Positions 1 through 5,688 of a stretch of 15,069 nt of DNA are shown here, in pieces; the stretch's first letter is position 1, and each line of letters starts with the position of its first letter. Below the pieces are notes generated by a model. The model saw nothing but the letters and a program-made list of their open reading frames with translations. It searched no databases and was not told the origin of the DNA. Location of the stretch: the NCBI GenBank assembly GCA_034430515.1, contig DAOUEP010000003.1:1-15069 (forward strand), written 5' to 3'. A program made the position numbers and the translations under genes. The stretch is from DAOUEH01 sp034430515 (lineage in GTDB: Bacteria; Chloroflexota; Dehalococcoidia; Dehalococcoidales; RBG-16-60-22).

Positions 1-1262
1 TTCTTGGCCGCCGCCCGGCTCTGCAGGCGCCCCGCCCCGTGGCAGGTGGAGCCGAAGGTCTCGCGCATGGCCCCTTCCGTGCCTACTAAAATATAAGACG
101 CCCGCCCCATGTCGCCGGGGATGAGGATGGGCTGCCCCACGGCGGCGTACTTGGCGGGAACATCCGGGTGGCCGGCGGGGAAGGCGCGCGTCGCCCCCTT
201 GCGGTGGACGCAGAGCTTTACCTTTTTCCCCCCAACCTCGTGCTCTTCCAGCTTGGCGATGTTGTGGGTGACGTCGTAGATGAGCTCAAGGCCCGCCTCC
301 CGCTCGCTCATCCCCATCACCCGGCCGAAGGCCTGGCGCACCCAGTGAGAGATGCACTGGCGGTTGGCCCAGGCGTAGTTGGCGGCGCCGCACATGGCGG
401 CCAGGTAGTTCCTGCCCTCGGGGGAGTTCACCGGCACCCCGGCCAGCTGGCGGTCGGGCACCTCGATGCCGTACTTGGGCATGGCCCGCAGCATCTCCTT
501 GATATAGTCGTCGGCGACCTGGTGCCCCAGCCCGCGCGAGCCGCAGTGGACGTAGAGCATCACCTGGCCGGCGGCCTCGATGCCCATGACGCGGGCGGTC
601 TCCGGCTCGTAGATTTCGTCGACGACGGCCACCTCCAGGAAGTGGTTGCCCGAGCCGAGCGTGCCCAGCTGCGGGATGCCGCGCTCCTTGGCGCGGGCGC
701 TGACGCGCTGCGGGTCGGCACCAATCATCTCGCCGCCCTCTTCGGTGGTGGCCAGGTCTTCGGGGCGGCCGTAGCCCTTTTCCACCGCCCAGCGCGAGCC
801 CTTCTTCAGCACTTCGTCGATTTCCCGGCCGCTCAGCTTGATTTTACCTTTCGAGCCCAGCCCGGAGGGGACGGCGTAAAAGAGGGCATCGATGAGTTCG
901 TCTATCTTGGGGGCGACGTCATCTTTGACCAGATTGGTGCGCATGATGCGCACGCCGCAGTTGATATCGAATCCGACTCCTCCCGGCGAGACGACGCCGT
1001 CGGCCACGCGCATGGCGGCCACCCCGCCGATGGGGAAGCCGTAGCCCCAGTGGATATCGGGCATGGCCAGCGAGTACCCCACGATACCCGGCAGGCAGGC
1101 GACGTTGGCCACCTGCTCCGGGGCCTGGTCGGCCATTATCTGTCCAATCATGGCGTCGCTGGCGTAGATGAGGCCGGGGACGCGCATGCCCGGCTTGTAG
1201 TCTTTCGGGATACGAAAGCGATATTCGTCTATTTTTTCCAGCTTGCCGCCCCATTCGGGCAT
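1..1262 (-). CDS. rtcB: RNA-splicing ligase RtcB (3' end of gene outside window)
   Basis: RtcB joins RNA ends carrying a 2',3'-cyclic phosphate or 3'-phosphate to 5'-OH ends, using GTP and Mn2+, in tRNA splicing or RNA repair. The minus frame is open from the ATG at 1262 to the left edge (420 codons); family members are about 480 aa, so roughly the last 60 residues are missing. Visible metal and guanylylation motifs are FDINCGVR (D99, C102), GSGNHFLE (H207), HCGSRGLG (H239), THNIA (H333) and CHGAGR (H408, the histidine that is guanylylated in characterised RtcB). The start is fixed by AGGAGGTGAGTC directly before the ATG. The cofactor gene archease lies just upstream on the same strand, separated by a palindromic element, so the two probably work together. 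Family assignment is near certain; the physiological RNA substrate is unknown. Confidence 0.96.
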   Translation of the reverse strand, partial: MPEWGGKLEKIDEYRFRIPKDYKPGMRVPGLIYASDAMIGQIMADQAPEQVANVACLPGIVGYSLAMPDIHWGYGFPIGGVAAMRVADGVVSPGGVGFDINCGVRIMRTNLVKDDVAPKIDELIDALFYAVPSGLGSKGKIKLSGREIDEVLKKGSRWAVEKGYGRPEDLATTEEGGEMIGADPQRVSARAKERGIPQLGTLGSGNHFLEVAVVDEIYEPETARVMGIEAAGQVMLYVHCGSRGLGHQVADDYIKEMLRAMPKYGIEVPDRQLAGVPVNSPEGRNYLAAMCGAANYAWANRQCISHWVRQAFGRVMGMSEREAGLELIYDVTHNIAKLEEHEVGGKKVKLCVHRKGATRAFPAGHPDVPAKYAAVGQPILIPGDMGRASYILVGTEGAMRETFGSTCHGAGRLQSRAAAK

Positions 1263-1287
1263 GACTCACCTCCTCTACCCTTCTTCC

Positions 1288-1372
1288 GTCATTGCGAGGA
1301 GTATAGCGACGAAGCAATCTCCGTCACTGCCTCTAATAGTCTTATGGATTGCTTCGCTACGCTCGCAATGAC
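1288..1372. repeat. Palindromic intergenic element (REP/MITE-like) between archease and rtcB
   Basis: The outer arms gtcattgcgag (1288-1298) and ctcgcaatgac (1362-1372) are perfect 11-bp inverted repeats. Inside them the arms continue with gaagcaatct on the left and ggattgcttc on the right, so the element is a long imperfect hairpin with a loop of about 25 nt. The left arm carries about 6 extra bases relative to the right. The gtcattgcgag...gaagcaatc pattern resembles short palindromic repeats scattered between genes in many bacterial genomes. It fills almost all of the archease-rtcB gap. Confidence 0.75.
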
Positions 1373-1378
1373 ATTAAA

Positions 1379-1789
1379 TCATACATCGAAGATGACCCGC
1401 ACGCGGTTCTTCGCCTTATCCACCTCGAGCTGGTGGTAGGTGGCCGCCTTCACCCCCGTCTTGAGGCGGTGGCGGGCGGGGTCGTACTTTTCCCCGCGGC
1501 AGTCGGCGACCAGGCGGGTATCGGAAAGCTCGGTAATATCGAAGCGCCGGAAGATAAGCTGCTCGACGTCGAAGTAATAGAGCAGGCTGTTGAGCCACTC
1601 GAAGAGCAGCCCTTCGATATCATCGGCAGCGGCCACGACGCGGCGGGTCTCCGCCTCGCGCACGCTACCTAGCCCGGCGATGATGGCGAACATGCCGTAG
1701 GCGGCGCTGGCAAAGGCCGCCGCCAGGGTCTCGCCGCGGGCCTCCAGGCCAGTATCCGCCGTGTGCTCGCTGAGCCGGTACTTATACAT
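1379..1789 (-). CDS. Archease (RtcB activator)
   Basis: Archease speeds guanylylation and multiple turnover of the RNA ligase RtcB. The protein is 136 aa, the normal family size, and starts with the typical N-terminus bearing HTADTGL (H9, D12, the acidic metal-binding segment). It ends with the conserved strand pattern KAATYHQL followed by VRVIFDV. The ATG at 1789 gives the canonical N-terminus. No Shine-Dalgarno sequence is evident, and a TATAAT hexamer lies only 11 nt upstream, so the mRNA may be nearly leaderless. The gene lies immediately upstream of rtcB on the same strand, which is the expected functional partnership. Cotranscription would have to pass through the palindromic element between them. 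Confidence 0.93.
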   Translation of the reverse strand: MYKYRLSEHTADTGLEARGETLAAAFASAAYGMFAIIAGLGSVREAETRRVVAAADDIEGLLFEWLNSLLYYFDVEQLIFRRFDITELSDTRLVADCRGEKYDPARHRLKTGVKAATYHQLEVDKAKNRVRVIFDV

Positions 1790-1800
1790 GACCGCCCCAT

Positions 1801-1806
1801 ATTATA
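1801..1806 (-). promoter_or_regulatory. Candidate -10 box for archease
   Basis: TATAAT on the minus strand at 1806-1801. A TTGACC lies at 1825-1820, but the spacing is only 13 nt, so the -35 is not convincing. The predicted transcript start would be about 5 nt before the archease ATG. Confidence 0.4.
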
Positions 1807-1827
1807 CAACTTCCGGCGGGGTCAAGT

Positions 1828-1899
1828 GGTGGGGGAAACCTGCGTGCTAAGCCGTGGATGTGCCGAGGGCGGCCTGGGTGGGAATAGATAACTTCGACG
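1828..1899 (-). repeat. Dispersed intergenic repeat of about 70 bp, copy A
   Basis: Read on the minus strand, this segment matches two plus-strand segments at 9220-9292 and 9299-9369. All three share the exact 18-mer GTTATCTATTCCCACCCA (here 1892-1875). The flanks are similar too: CCGCCCTCGGCAC follows the core (also in copy B), then CGGCTTA and a GTTTCCCCC-like end. A shorter echo, aagttatctata, overlaps the stop codon of the next gene at about 1922-1932. It lies in the 140-bp gap upstream of archease, where I see no gene. Confidence 0.75.
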
Positions 1900-1929
1900 G
1901 GGAGGAGGGGCAGGGCGAGTATAGATAAC

Positions 1930-2361
1930 TTACCCCCGCGACGGCAGGCTGACCACGGCCGTACCGGTGACCGTCCTCTCGCCGGCGGGGTTCTCCGCCC
2001 AGAGCTCCAGCCGGGCCAGGTTCTTACCGTCCTCGACGTACTTCTTGACGACCTTGCCGTTGCAGATGATGTCCTCGTGGACGCGGTTAATGCCCCGGTA
2101 GCTGCCGCTCAGCTTGAGCAGGGCGCCCCCCTCGCCGAGCCAGTCGGTGACGAGCTGCCCCAGGAAGGACAGCGCCAGCCAGCCGTGCACGATGACCCCC
2201 GGCAGGCCGTTAGCCACGGCGAAGTCCTTATCGTAGTGAATCTGGTAGTAGTCGCCGGAGGCCCCGGCGTACTTCACCAGCTGCATCGTCGTCGGGTACT
2301 TCACCAGCCCCGGCAGGTCGCTGCCGGCTTCGATATCTTCGTAATAGACCTGTTTTGTCAT
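1930..2361 (-). CDS. MaoC-like (R)-hydratase/dehydratase, catalytic subunit
   Basis: A 143-aa single hot-dog-domain protein of the MaoC/HadB type. These hydrate trans-2-enoyl-thioesters or dehydrate 3-hydroxyacyl-thioesters. The hydratase-2 signature is visible as ASGDYYQIHYDKDFA, with the catalytic Asp (D37) and His (H42) in place. The following LPGVIVHGWLALSFLGQLVTDWL is the usual helix and substrate-pocket segment. The ATG at 2361 lies 7 nt after the stop of the other dehydratase-like gene. The pair resembles the two-subunit HadA/HadB arrangement, in which this one carries the active site. Acyl substrate (fatty acid, polyketide or acyl-CoA degradation) cannot be told from sequence. The stop overlaps an echo of the 70-bp repeat. 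Confidence 0.85.
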   Translation of the reverse strand: MTKQVYYEDIEAGSDLPGLVKYPTTMQLVKYAGASGDYYQIHYDKDFAVANGLPGVIVHGWLALSFLGQLVTDWLGEGGALLKLSGSYRGINRVHEDIICNGKVVKKYVEDGKNLARLELWAENPAGERTVTGTAVVSLPSRG

Positions 2362-2368
2362 CGCTATC

Positions 2369-2794
2369 TCAATACTTGATGTAGGTGTTCTTGCCGCGCA
2401 CGGCCACCTCGCCGCGCTGGTTGGTACAGGTGACCTCGGTGAACATGAAGAGGCTGGGGCCTTCCCTTCCGGCCATCTGCCGCAGCCGGGTGAGCCGGGC
2501 CGTTACCGAGATGACGTCGCCCGCCTCGATGGGGCGGAGGTACTCCAGCTCGCTGGCGCCGTTGAGGAGACGCTTCAGCGGGCCGGGGGTGTTGAAGAGC
2601 TTGTGCAATAAAGTGGCGGGGACGAGGGCGGCCGGGAAGGTGGGCGGGGCCTCCCGGAGCCAGCGGGGGTTGGGGTCCTCGATGGCCTCGGCGAACTTAC
2701 GCAGCATTCCCTTCTCTATTTCGTAGACATCGGGGCCGAGGTCCACGTTGAGGAGGGCCTCCAGTTCCGGGGTGATGACGCTGGCTTCGCTCAA
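2369..2794 (-). CDS. MaoC N-terminal-type dehydratase subunit (non-catalytic partner)
   Basis: A 141-aa hot-dog protein of the MaoC_dehydrat_N (FAS1-like dehydratase) type. Features that fit are the N-terminal pattern YEIEKGMLRKFAEAIEDPNP, the APPTFPAALVP stretch, and LEYLRPIEAGDVISVTARL before the last strands. I do not see the Asp-x4-His catalytic pair that its neighbour has, so it probably supplies the scaffold or acyl-chain pocket of a heterodimer, as HadA does. The start is TTG at 2794, preceded by GGAGG five to six nt upstream; no ATG in frame gives a better N-terminus. It is the first gene of the pair, and a TATAAT hexamer lies 25 nt upstream. Confidence 0.8.
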   Translation of the reverse strand: MSEASVITPELEALLNVDLGPDVYEIEKGMLRKFAEAIEDPNPRWLREAPPTFPAALVPATLLHKLFNTPGPLKRLLNGASELEYLRPIEAGDVISVTARLTRLRQMAGREGPSLFMFTEVTCTNQRGEVAVRGKNTYIKY

Positions 2795-2818
2795 GTTTAA
2801 CCTCCGTTAGGCCGTTTC

Positions 2819-2824
2819 ATTATA
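2819..2824 (-). promoter_or_regulatory. Candidate -10 box for the MaoC pair
   Basis: A perfect TATAAT on the minus strand (2824-2819), about 25 nt upstream of the TTG start. No good -35 exists at 16-18 nt (GGTCAT or TGGTCA), which would fit an activator-dependent promoter. Confidence 0.5.
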
Positions 2825-2856
2825 GCCCATGACGGCGGGCGATGACCACCCTGTGA

Positions 2857-2875
2857 TTTGCGAATATTTTGCGAA
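2857..2875. promoter_or_regulatory. Direct repeat TTTGCGAA x2, possible activator site
   Basis: TTTGCGAA occurs at 2857-2864 and again at 2868-2875, exactly 11 bp (one helical turn) apart, in a short A/T-rich patch. Relative to a start inferred from the -10 at 2824-2819, it would span roughly -45 to -63. That is a usual activator position for a promoter with a weak -35. It abuts the stop codon of the flavoprotein gene. Confidence 0.35.
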
Positions 2876-3439
2876 CTATTTACGCAGCCTTTTGGCCACC
2901 TCGGCGCAGTTCTTGCCGAAGTTCCAGGCCGTCAACATCCCTTCCTCGTCGCTCTCAACCTCACCCTTCTCCCGCCCGAAGGCCACGTTCCAGTAGGTCG
3001 AGCCGGGGTTGATGATCTGCTGAATGTGGAACCAGTACAGCAGCTCGGCGAAGGTGAAGTTCTGGCCGGCGCGGCGGGCCACCACCAGCGGGCCGCCCAC
3101 CTTGCCCTTGAGGCCGCCGTGACGGCGGGCCATCAGCCCGGCGCGCTCCAGGTAGCCTTTGACCAGCGACGTGGCCGAGCCGTAGTACACCGGCGACGCC
3201 ACGATAATCACGTCCGCCGCCAGCATCTTAGCGAAGACGGGCTGGAGGTCGTCCTCGATGGAGCAGCCGTCGTGCTCGGCGCAGTACCAGCAGCCGTTGC
3301 ACCCCCTGATGTCCCGGCCCGCCAGCGGCGCCAGCTCCGTTTCCAGCCCCTCCTCGGCCATGGCCTTGAGGCAGTGGGCGGTGAGTATCTCCGTGTTGCC
3401 GGCCTTGCGGGGGCTGCCGACGATACCGATGGCTTTCAT
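2876..3439 (-). CDS. Iron-sulfur flavoprotein (flavodoxin-fold, Isf-like)
   Basis: A 187-aa NADPH-dependent FMN reductase/flavodoxin-fold protein. The N-terminal FMN phosphate loop GSPRKAGNTEIL (residues 8-19) and the segment SPVYYGSATSLVKGYLERAG (about 81-100) are typical. Between them is the compact cysteine motif C47-x2-C50-x2-C53-x5-C59, matching the CX2CX2CX4-7C [4Fe-4S] motif of archaeal Isf proteins. It therefore probably moves electrons between ferredoxin and another acceptor; its partner is unknown. The open frame extends far upstream, but the ATG at 3439 is preceded by AGGAGG at normal spacing and starts at the FMN-binding strand, so I use it. The gene begins 1 nt after the nadD stop and is the last gene of the obg-nadD cluster. 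Confidence 0.85.
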   Translation of the reverse strand: MKAIGIVGSPRKAGNTEILTAHCLKAMAEEGLETELAPLAGRDIRGCNGCWYCAEHDGCSIEDDLQPVFAKMLAADVIIVASPVYYGSATSLVKGYLERAGLMARRHGGLKGKVGGPLVVARRAGQNFTFAELLYWFHIQQIINPGSTYWNVAFGREKGEVESDEEGMLTAWNFGKNCAEVAKRLRK

Positions 3440-3440
3440 G

Positions 3441-4055
3441 CTAGACCTCCTGATAATTGGCGTATAACTTTTGCATTTTGATGTAGGTGGCGACGTCCTC
3501 GGGCACCAGGTCGCCCAGGGGCTCGCCGCGGGCCGCCCGCGCCCGGATGTCCGTGGCGCTGATATCCATATGCGGGCCGGGCAGCAGGGTGACCCGCGCG
3601 CTGATACCCGGCAGGTTCGCCTCCAGGGCCTTGAGGTCGGGGCGGGGATAGCCGGGGCGGGGCACCGCCGCCAAACGGCCCAGTTTGATAAGTCGCTGCG
3701 GCTCATGCCAGGTCGGCAGGTGGGCCAGGCAGTCGTCGCCGAGGATAAAATAGATTTCCGCTTCCTCGCCATACTCCTGCCGCAGCGCCGCCAGGGTGTC
3801 GGCGGTGTAGGACGGGCCGGAGCGGTCGGTCTCGACGGTGGATACCTCAAGCTCCGGCGCGCCGACGGCCGCCAGCCGCAGCATGGCCAGGCGGTGCCGC
3901 GCCCCCGTCAGCAGCGCGTTCTTCACCGACATCGGCCGCCCCGCCGGCACCAGCAGCACTCTGTCCAGCCCCAGCGCCTCGCGGGCGACCCGGGCCATGG
4001 CGATATGCCCCCGGTGCACCGGGTCGAAGGTGCCGCCGAGCACGCCTATTTTCAT
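3441..4055 (-). CDS. nadD: Nicotinate-nucleotide adenylyltransferase
   Basis: Transfers AMP from ATP to nicotinate mononucleotide, making deamido-NAD in NAD biosynthesis. The 204-aa length is normal. The nucleotidyltransferase signature GGTFDPVHRGHI (residues 7-18) holds the T/HxGH motif. The C-terminal DISATDIRARAARG corresponds to the ISSTxIR motif that binds ATP phosphates. ILGDDCLAHLPTWH is the usual pyridine-nucleotide pocket segment. The ATG at 4055 is 4 nt after the obg stop, with only a weak ribosome-binding site, so translation is probably coupled to obg. The pairing of obg with nadD is common in bacteria. Nothing looks truncated. Confidence 0.95.
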   Translation of the reverse strand: MKIGVLGGTFDPVHRGHIAMARVAREALGLDRVLLVPAGRPMSVKNALLTGARHRLAMLRLAAVGAPELEVSTVETDRSGPSYTADTLAALRQEYGEEAEIYFILGDDCLAHLPTWHEPQRLIKLGRLAAVPRPGYPRPDLKALEANLPGISARVTLLPGPHMDISATDIRARAARGEPLGDLVPEDVATYIKMQKLYANYQEV

Positions 4056-4059
4056 CGCT

Positions 4060-5319
4060 CTACCAATCCCACGTCAGGTCTCCGCAGCGTATCTTGTCGC
4101 CGGGCCTGGCCCCGGCCTTCTCCAGCAATTTCGCCGCCCCCAGCCGCTGGAGGCGGTAGTTGAGCTGCCAGCTTAGCTCGCCGGGGCCGACGCCGCTGCC
4201 GGCGTAAATCCGTTCCAGCTCCGGCGCCCGGATAACGAACTCGTCGCCCACCCGGCTGACCTCTATTTTATCGCCCCGCGGCGCGGGATGGAAGACCCGG
4301 CCGGCAGCGGGCTCGGGTTTTACGGTCTCTTTCGATATTTGCAGCTGCGCTCGGACGGCCGCCAGCAGGTCGGGGACGCCCTCCCCCGTGGCCGCCGAGA
4401 TGTAGCGGGCTTTGACCCCGGCGCCGCTTAGCTCCTTTTTAAGCTCGGCCAGTCGGGCGGCGACCTCCGGCAGGTCTATCTTGTTGACGGCCACCACCTG
4501 GGGCTGGCGCGAAAGCTCCGGGTCGTAGCGGTAGAGCTCTTCGTTGAGTCGGGCTAGGTCAGCGGCGGGCGAGGCCGCCTCCCCGTTGAGCAGGTGGACG
4601 AACACCCGGGTGCGCCGGGCGTGCCGCAGGAACTCGTGGCCCAGCCCGCGTCCGGCGTGGGCGCCCTCGATGAGGCCGGGAATCTCGGCCATGACGAACT
4701 CGTCGTTGCCGGTCGTCACGACCCCCAGCACCGGCTCCAGGGTGGTGAAGGGGTAGTCGGCCACCTTGGGTTTGGCCGCCGAGGACTTCGCCAGCAGGGT
4801 GGACTTGCCGGCGTTGGGGTAGCCGATAATGCCGACGTCGGCGATGAGCCGCAGCTCCAGCCGCACCGTGCGTTGCTGGCCGGGCTCGCCCCGCTGGGCG
4901 ATACGCGGCGCCTGGTTGGTCGAGGACTTGAAGTGCACGTTGCCCCAGCCGCCCTTACCCCCCGCGGCCACGGTTACCTCGTCTCCGACCTTGGCCAGGT
5001 CGGCGTTGATGGCGTCATCGTCCCCGCCGGACACGGTAATCACCGTCCCCGGCGGCACCGTCAGGATGAGGTCGTCGCCGTTCTTACCGTGCTGGCGGGC
5101 GTGTCGACCGTTCTGTCCGGGGGCGGCCTTGTAGGCGCGCTTCTGGCGGTAGCGGCGCAGGTCGTCAGCGGAGGTATCCGCCCGGATAATAACGCTGCCC
5201 CCATCACCACCATCGCCGCCGTCCGGCCCGCCGAAAGGCACGAACTTCTCACGGCGGAAGCTGACGGCCCCGTCGCCGCCATTACCTGCCCGGATGCTTA
5301 TCTCGGCTTCGTCGAACAT
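4060..5319 (-). CDS. obg: GTPase Obg/CgtA
   Basis: A 419-aa ribosome-associated GTPase involved in 50S maturation and stress or growth control. The glycine-rich Obg fold covers about residues 1-158 (FGGPDGGDGGDGGSV and GKGGWGNVHFKSSTNQAPR). The G domain has G1 GYPNAGKST (166-174), a YPFTTLEP switch I segment, G4 NKID (279-282) and G5 SAATGEG. A C-terminal OCT domain begins at about 340. G3 reads AEIPGLIEG, with E212 where the family normally has Asp (DxPG). The ATG at 5319 gives the standard N-terminus MFDEAEISIRAGNGGDG. A TATAAT lies 33 nt upstream. It is first in the obg-nadD-flavoprotein cluster and is separated from dnaA by about 360 bp. Confidence 0.97.
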   Translation of the reverse strand: MFDEAEISIRAGNGGDGAVSFRREKFVPFGGPDGGDGGDGGSVIIRADTSADDLRRYRQKRAYKAAPGQNGRHARQHGKNGDDLILTVPPGTVITVSGGDDDAINADLAKVGDEVTVAAGGKGGWGNVHFKSSTNQAPRIAQRGEPGQQRTVRLELRLIADVGIIGYPNAGKSTLLAKSSAAKPKVADYPFTTLEPVLGVVTTGNDEFVMAEIPGLIEGAHAGRGLGHEFLRHARRTRVFVHLLNGEAASPAADLARLNEELYRYDPELSRQPQVVAVNKIDLPEVAARLAELKKELSGAGVKARYISAATGEGVPDLLAAVRAQLQISKETVKPEPAAGRVFHPAPRGDKIEVSRVGDEFVIRAPELERIYAGSGVGPGELSWQLNYRLQRLGAAKLLEKAGARPGDKIRCGDLTWDW

Positions 5320-5351
5320 CAGTGTTCACCAGTCGAAAGAGTTATATGATG

Positions 5352-5357
5352 ATTATA
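5352..5357 (-). promoter_or_regulatory. Candidate -10 box for the obg cluster
   Basis: TATAAT on the minus strand (5357-5352) in a locally A/T-rich stretch, giving a short leader of about 26 nt before obg. The region 17 nt further upstream (TCTTCC) is a poor -35. Confidence 0.45.
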
Positions 5358-5673
5358 CAATAGCACATAACAGAGGAAGAGGTTAAAAACAGCACTAATA
5401 ACAGGGGAGTTAATGGGTAGAGATATCCTCCGGCTGCTGACGCCGGGGAGGACGCCTGACGGCGGCTGGCGGCACTCAAATAGACCCCAAAACAATCGCC
5501 ATATGCTGACAAATACTAGCCATATTACGGCTAAATAAAGCGCAGAATGACGGGGTGCGGGTGGGATGACATAATATTGGAAGTATCTCGGGATAGCTAC
5601 AATAGGGGCATCGAGCGGGAGAGAAACAATACGGTAGCTCTTAATAATAACAGCAGGAGTGGATGGCGGGCTT
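5358..5673. other. Long intergenic spacer between dnaA and obg
   Basis: About 315 bp with no credible gene. Its base composition is more A/T-rich than the rest of the window, except for a GC-rich block near 5437-5472 holding overlapping gacgcc/ggcggc repeats that could fold. One minus-strand frame stays open across it, but that is the shadow frame of dnaA and reads as low-complexity, unrelated sequence. Gene fragments or a small RNA cannot be excluded. Confidence 0.5.
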
Positions 5674-5688
5674 GCCCGTTTTACGGGC
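5674..5688 (-). terminator. Short hairpin at the dnaA stop codon
   Basis: GCCCGT and ACGGGC form a perfect 6-bp stem with a 3-nt loop, overlapping the dnaA TAA. No run of T follows on the minus strand, so it is a weak terminator candidate; it might protect the mRNA end instead. Confidence 0.3.

Noticed and set aside
1416..1424. TTATCCACC, close to a DnaA box
   Set aside because: It lies inside archease and encodes conserved residues; it is single and far from the strand switch, so chance is the better explanation.
168..1439. Long plus-strand open frame opposite rtcB
   Set aside because: It is antisense to a clear rtcB and archease coding region and reads as His/Ala/Gly-rich sequence with no domain; a GC-rich shadow frame.
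2876..3850. A 324-residue minus-strand frame suggesting a fusion upstream of the flavoprotein
   Set aside because: The extra N-terminal part overlaps nadD out of frame and is low-complexity; the ATG at 3439 has a strong ribosome-binding site.
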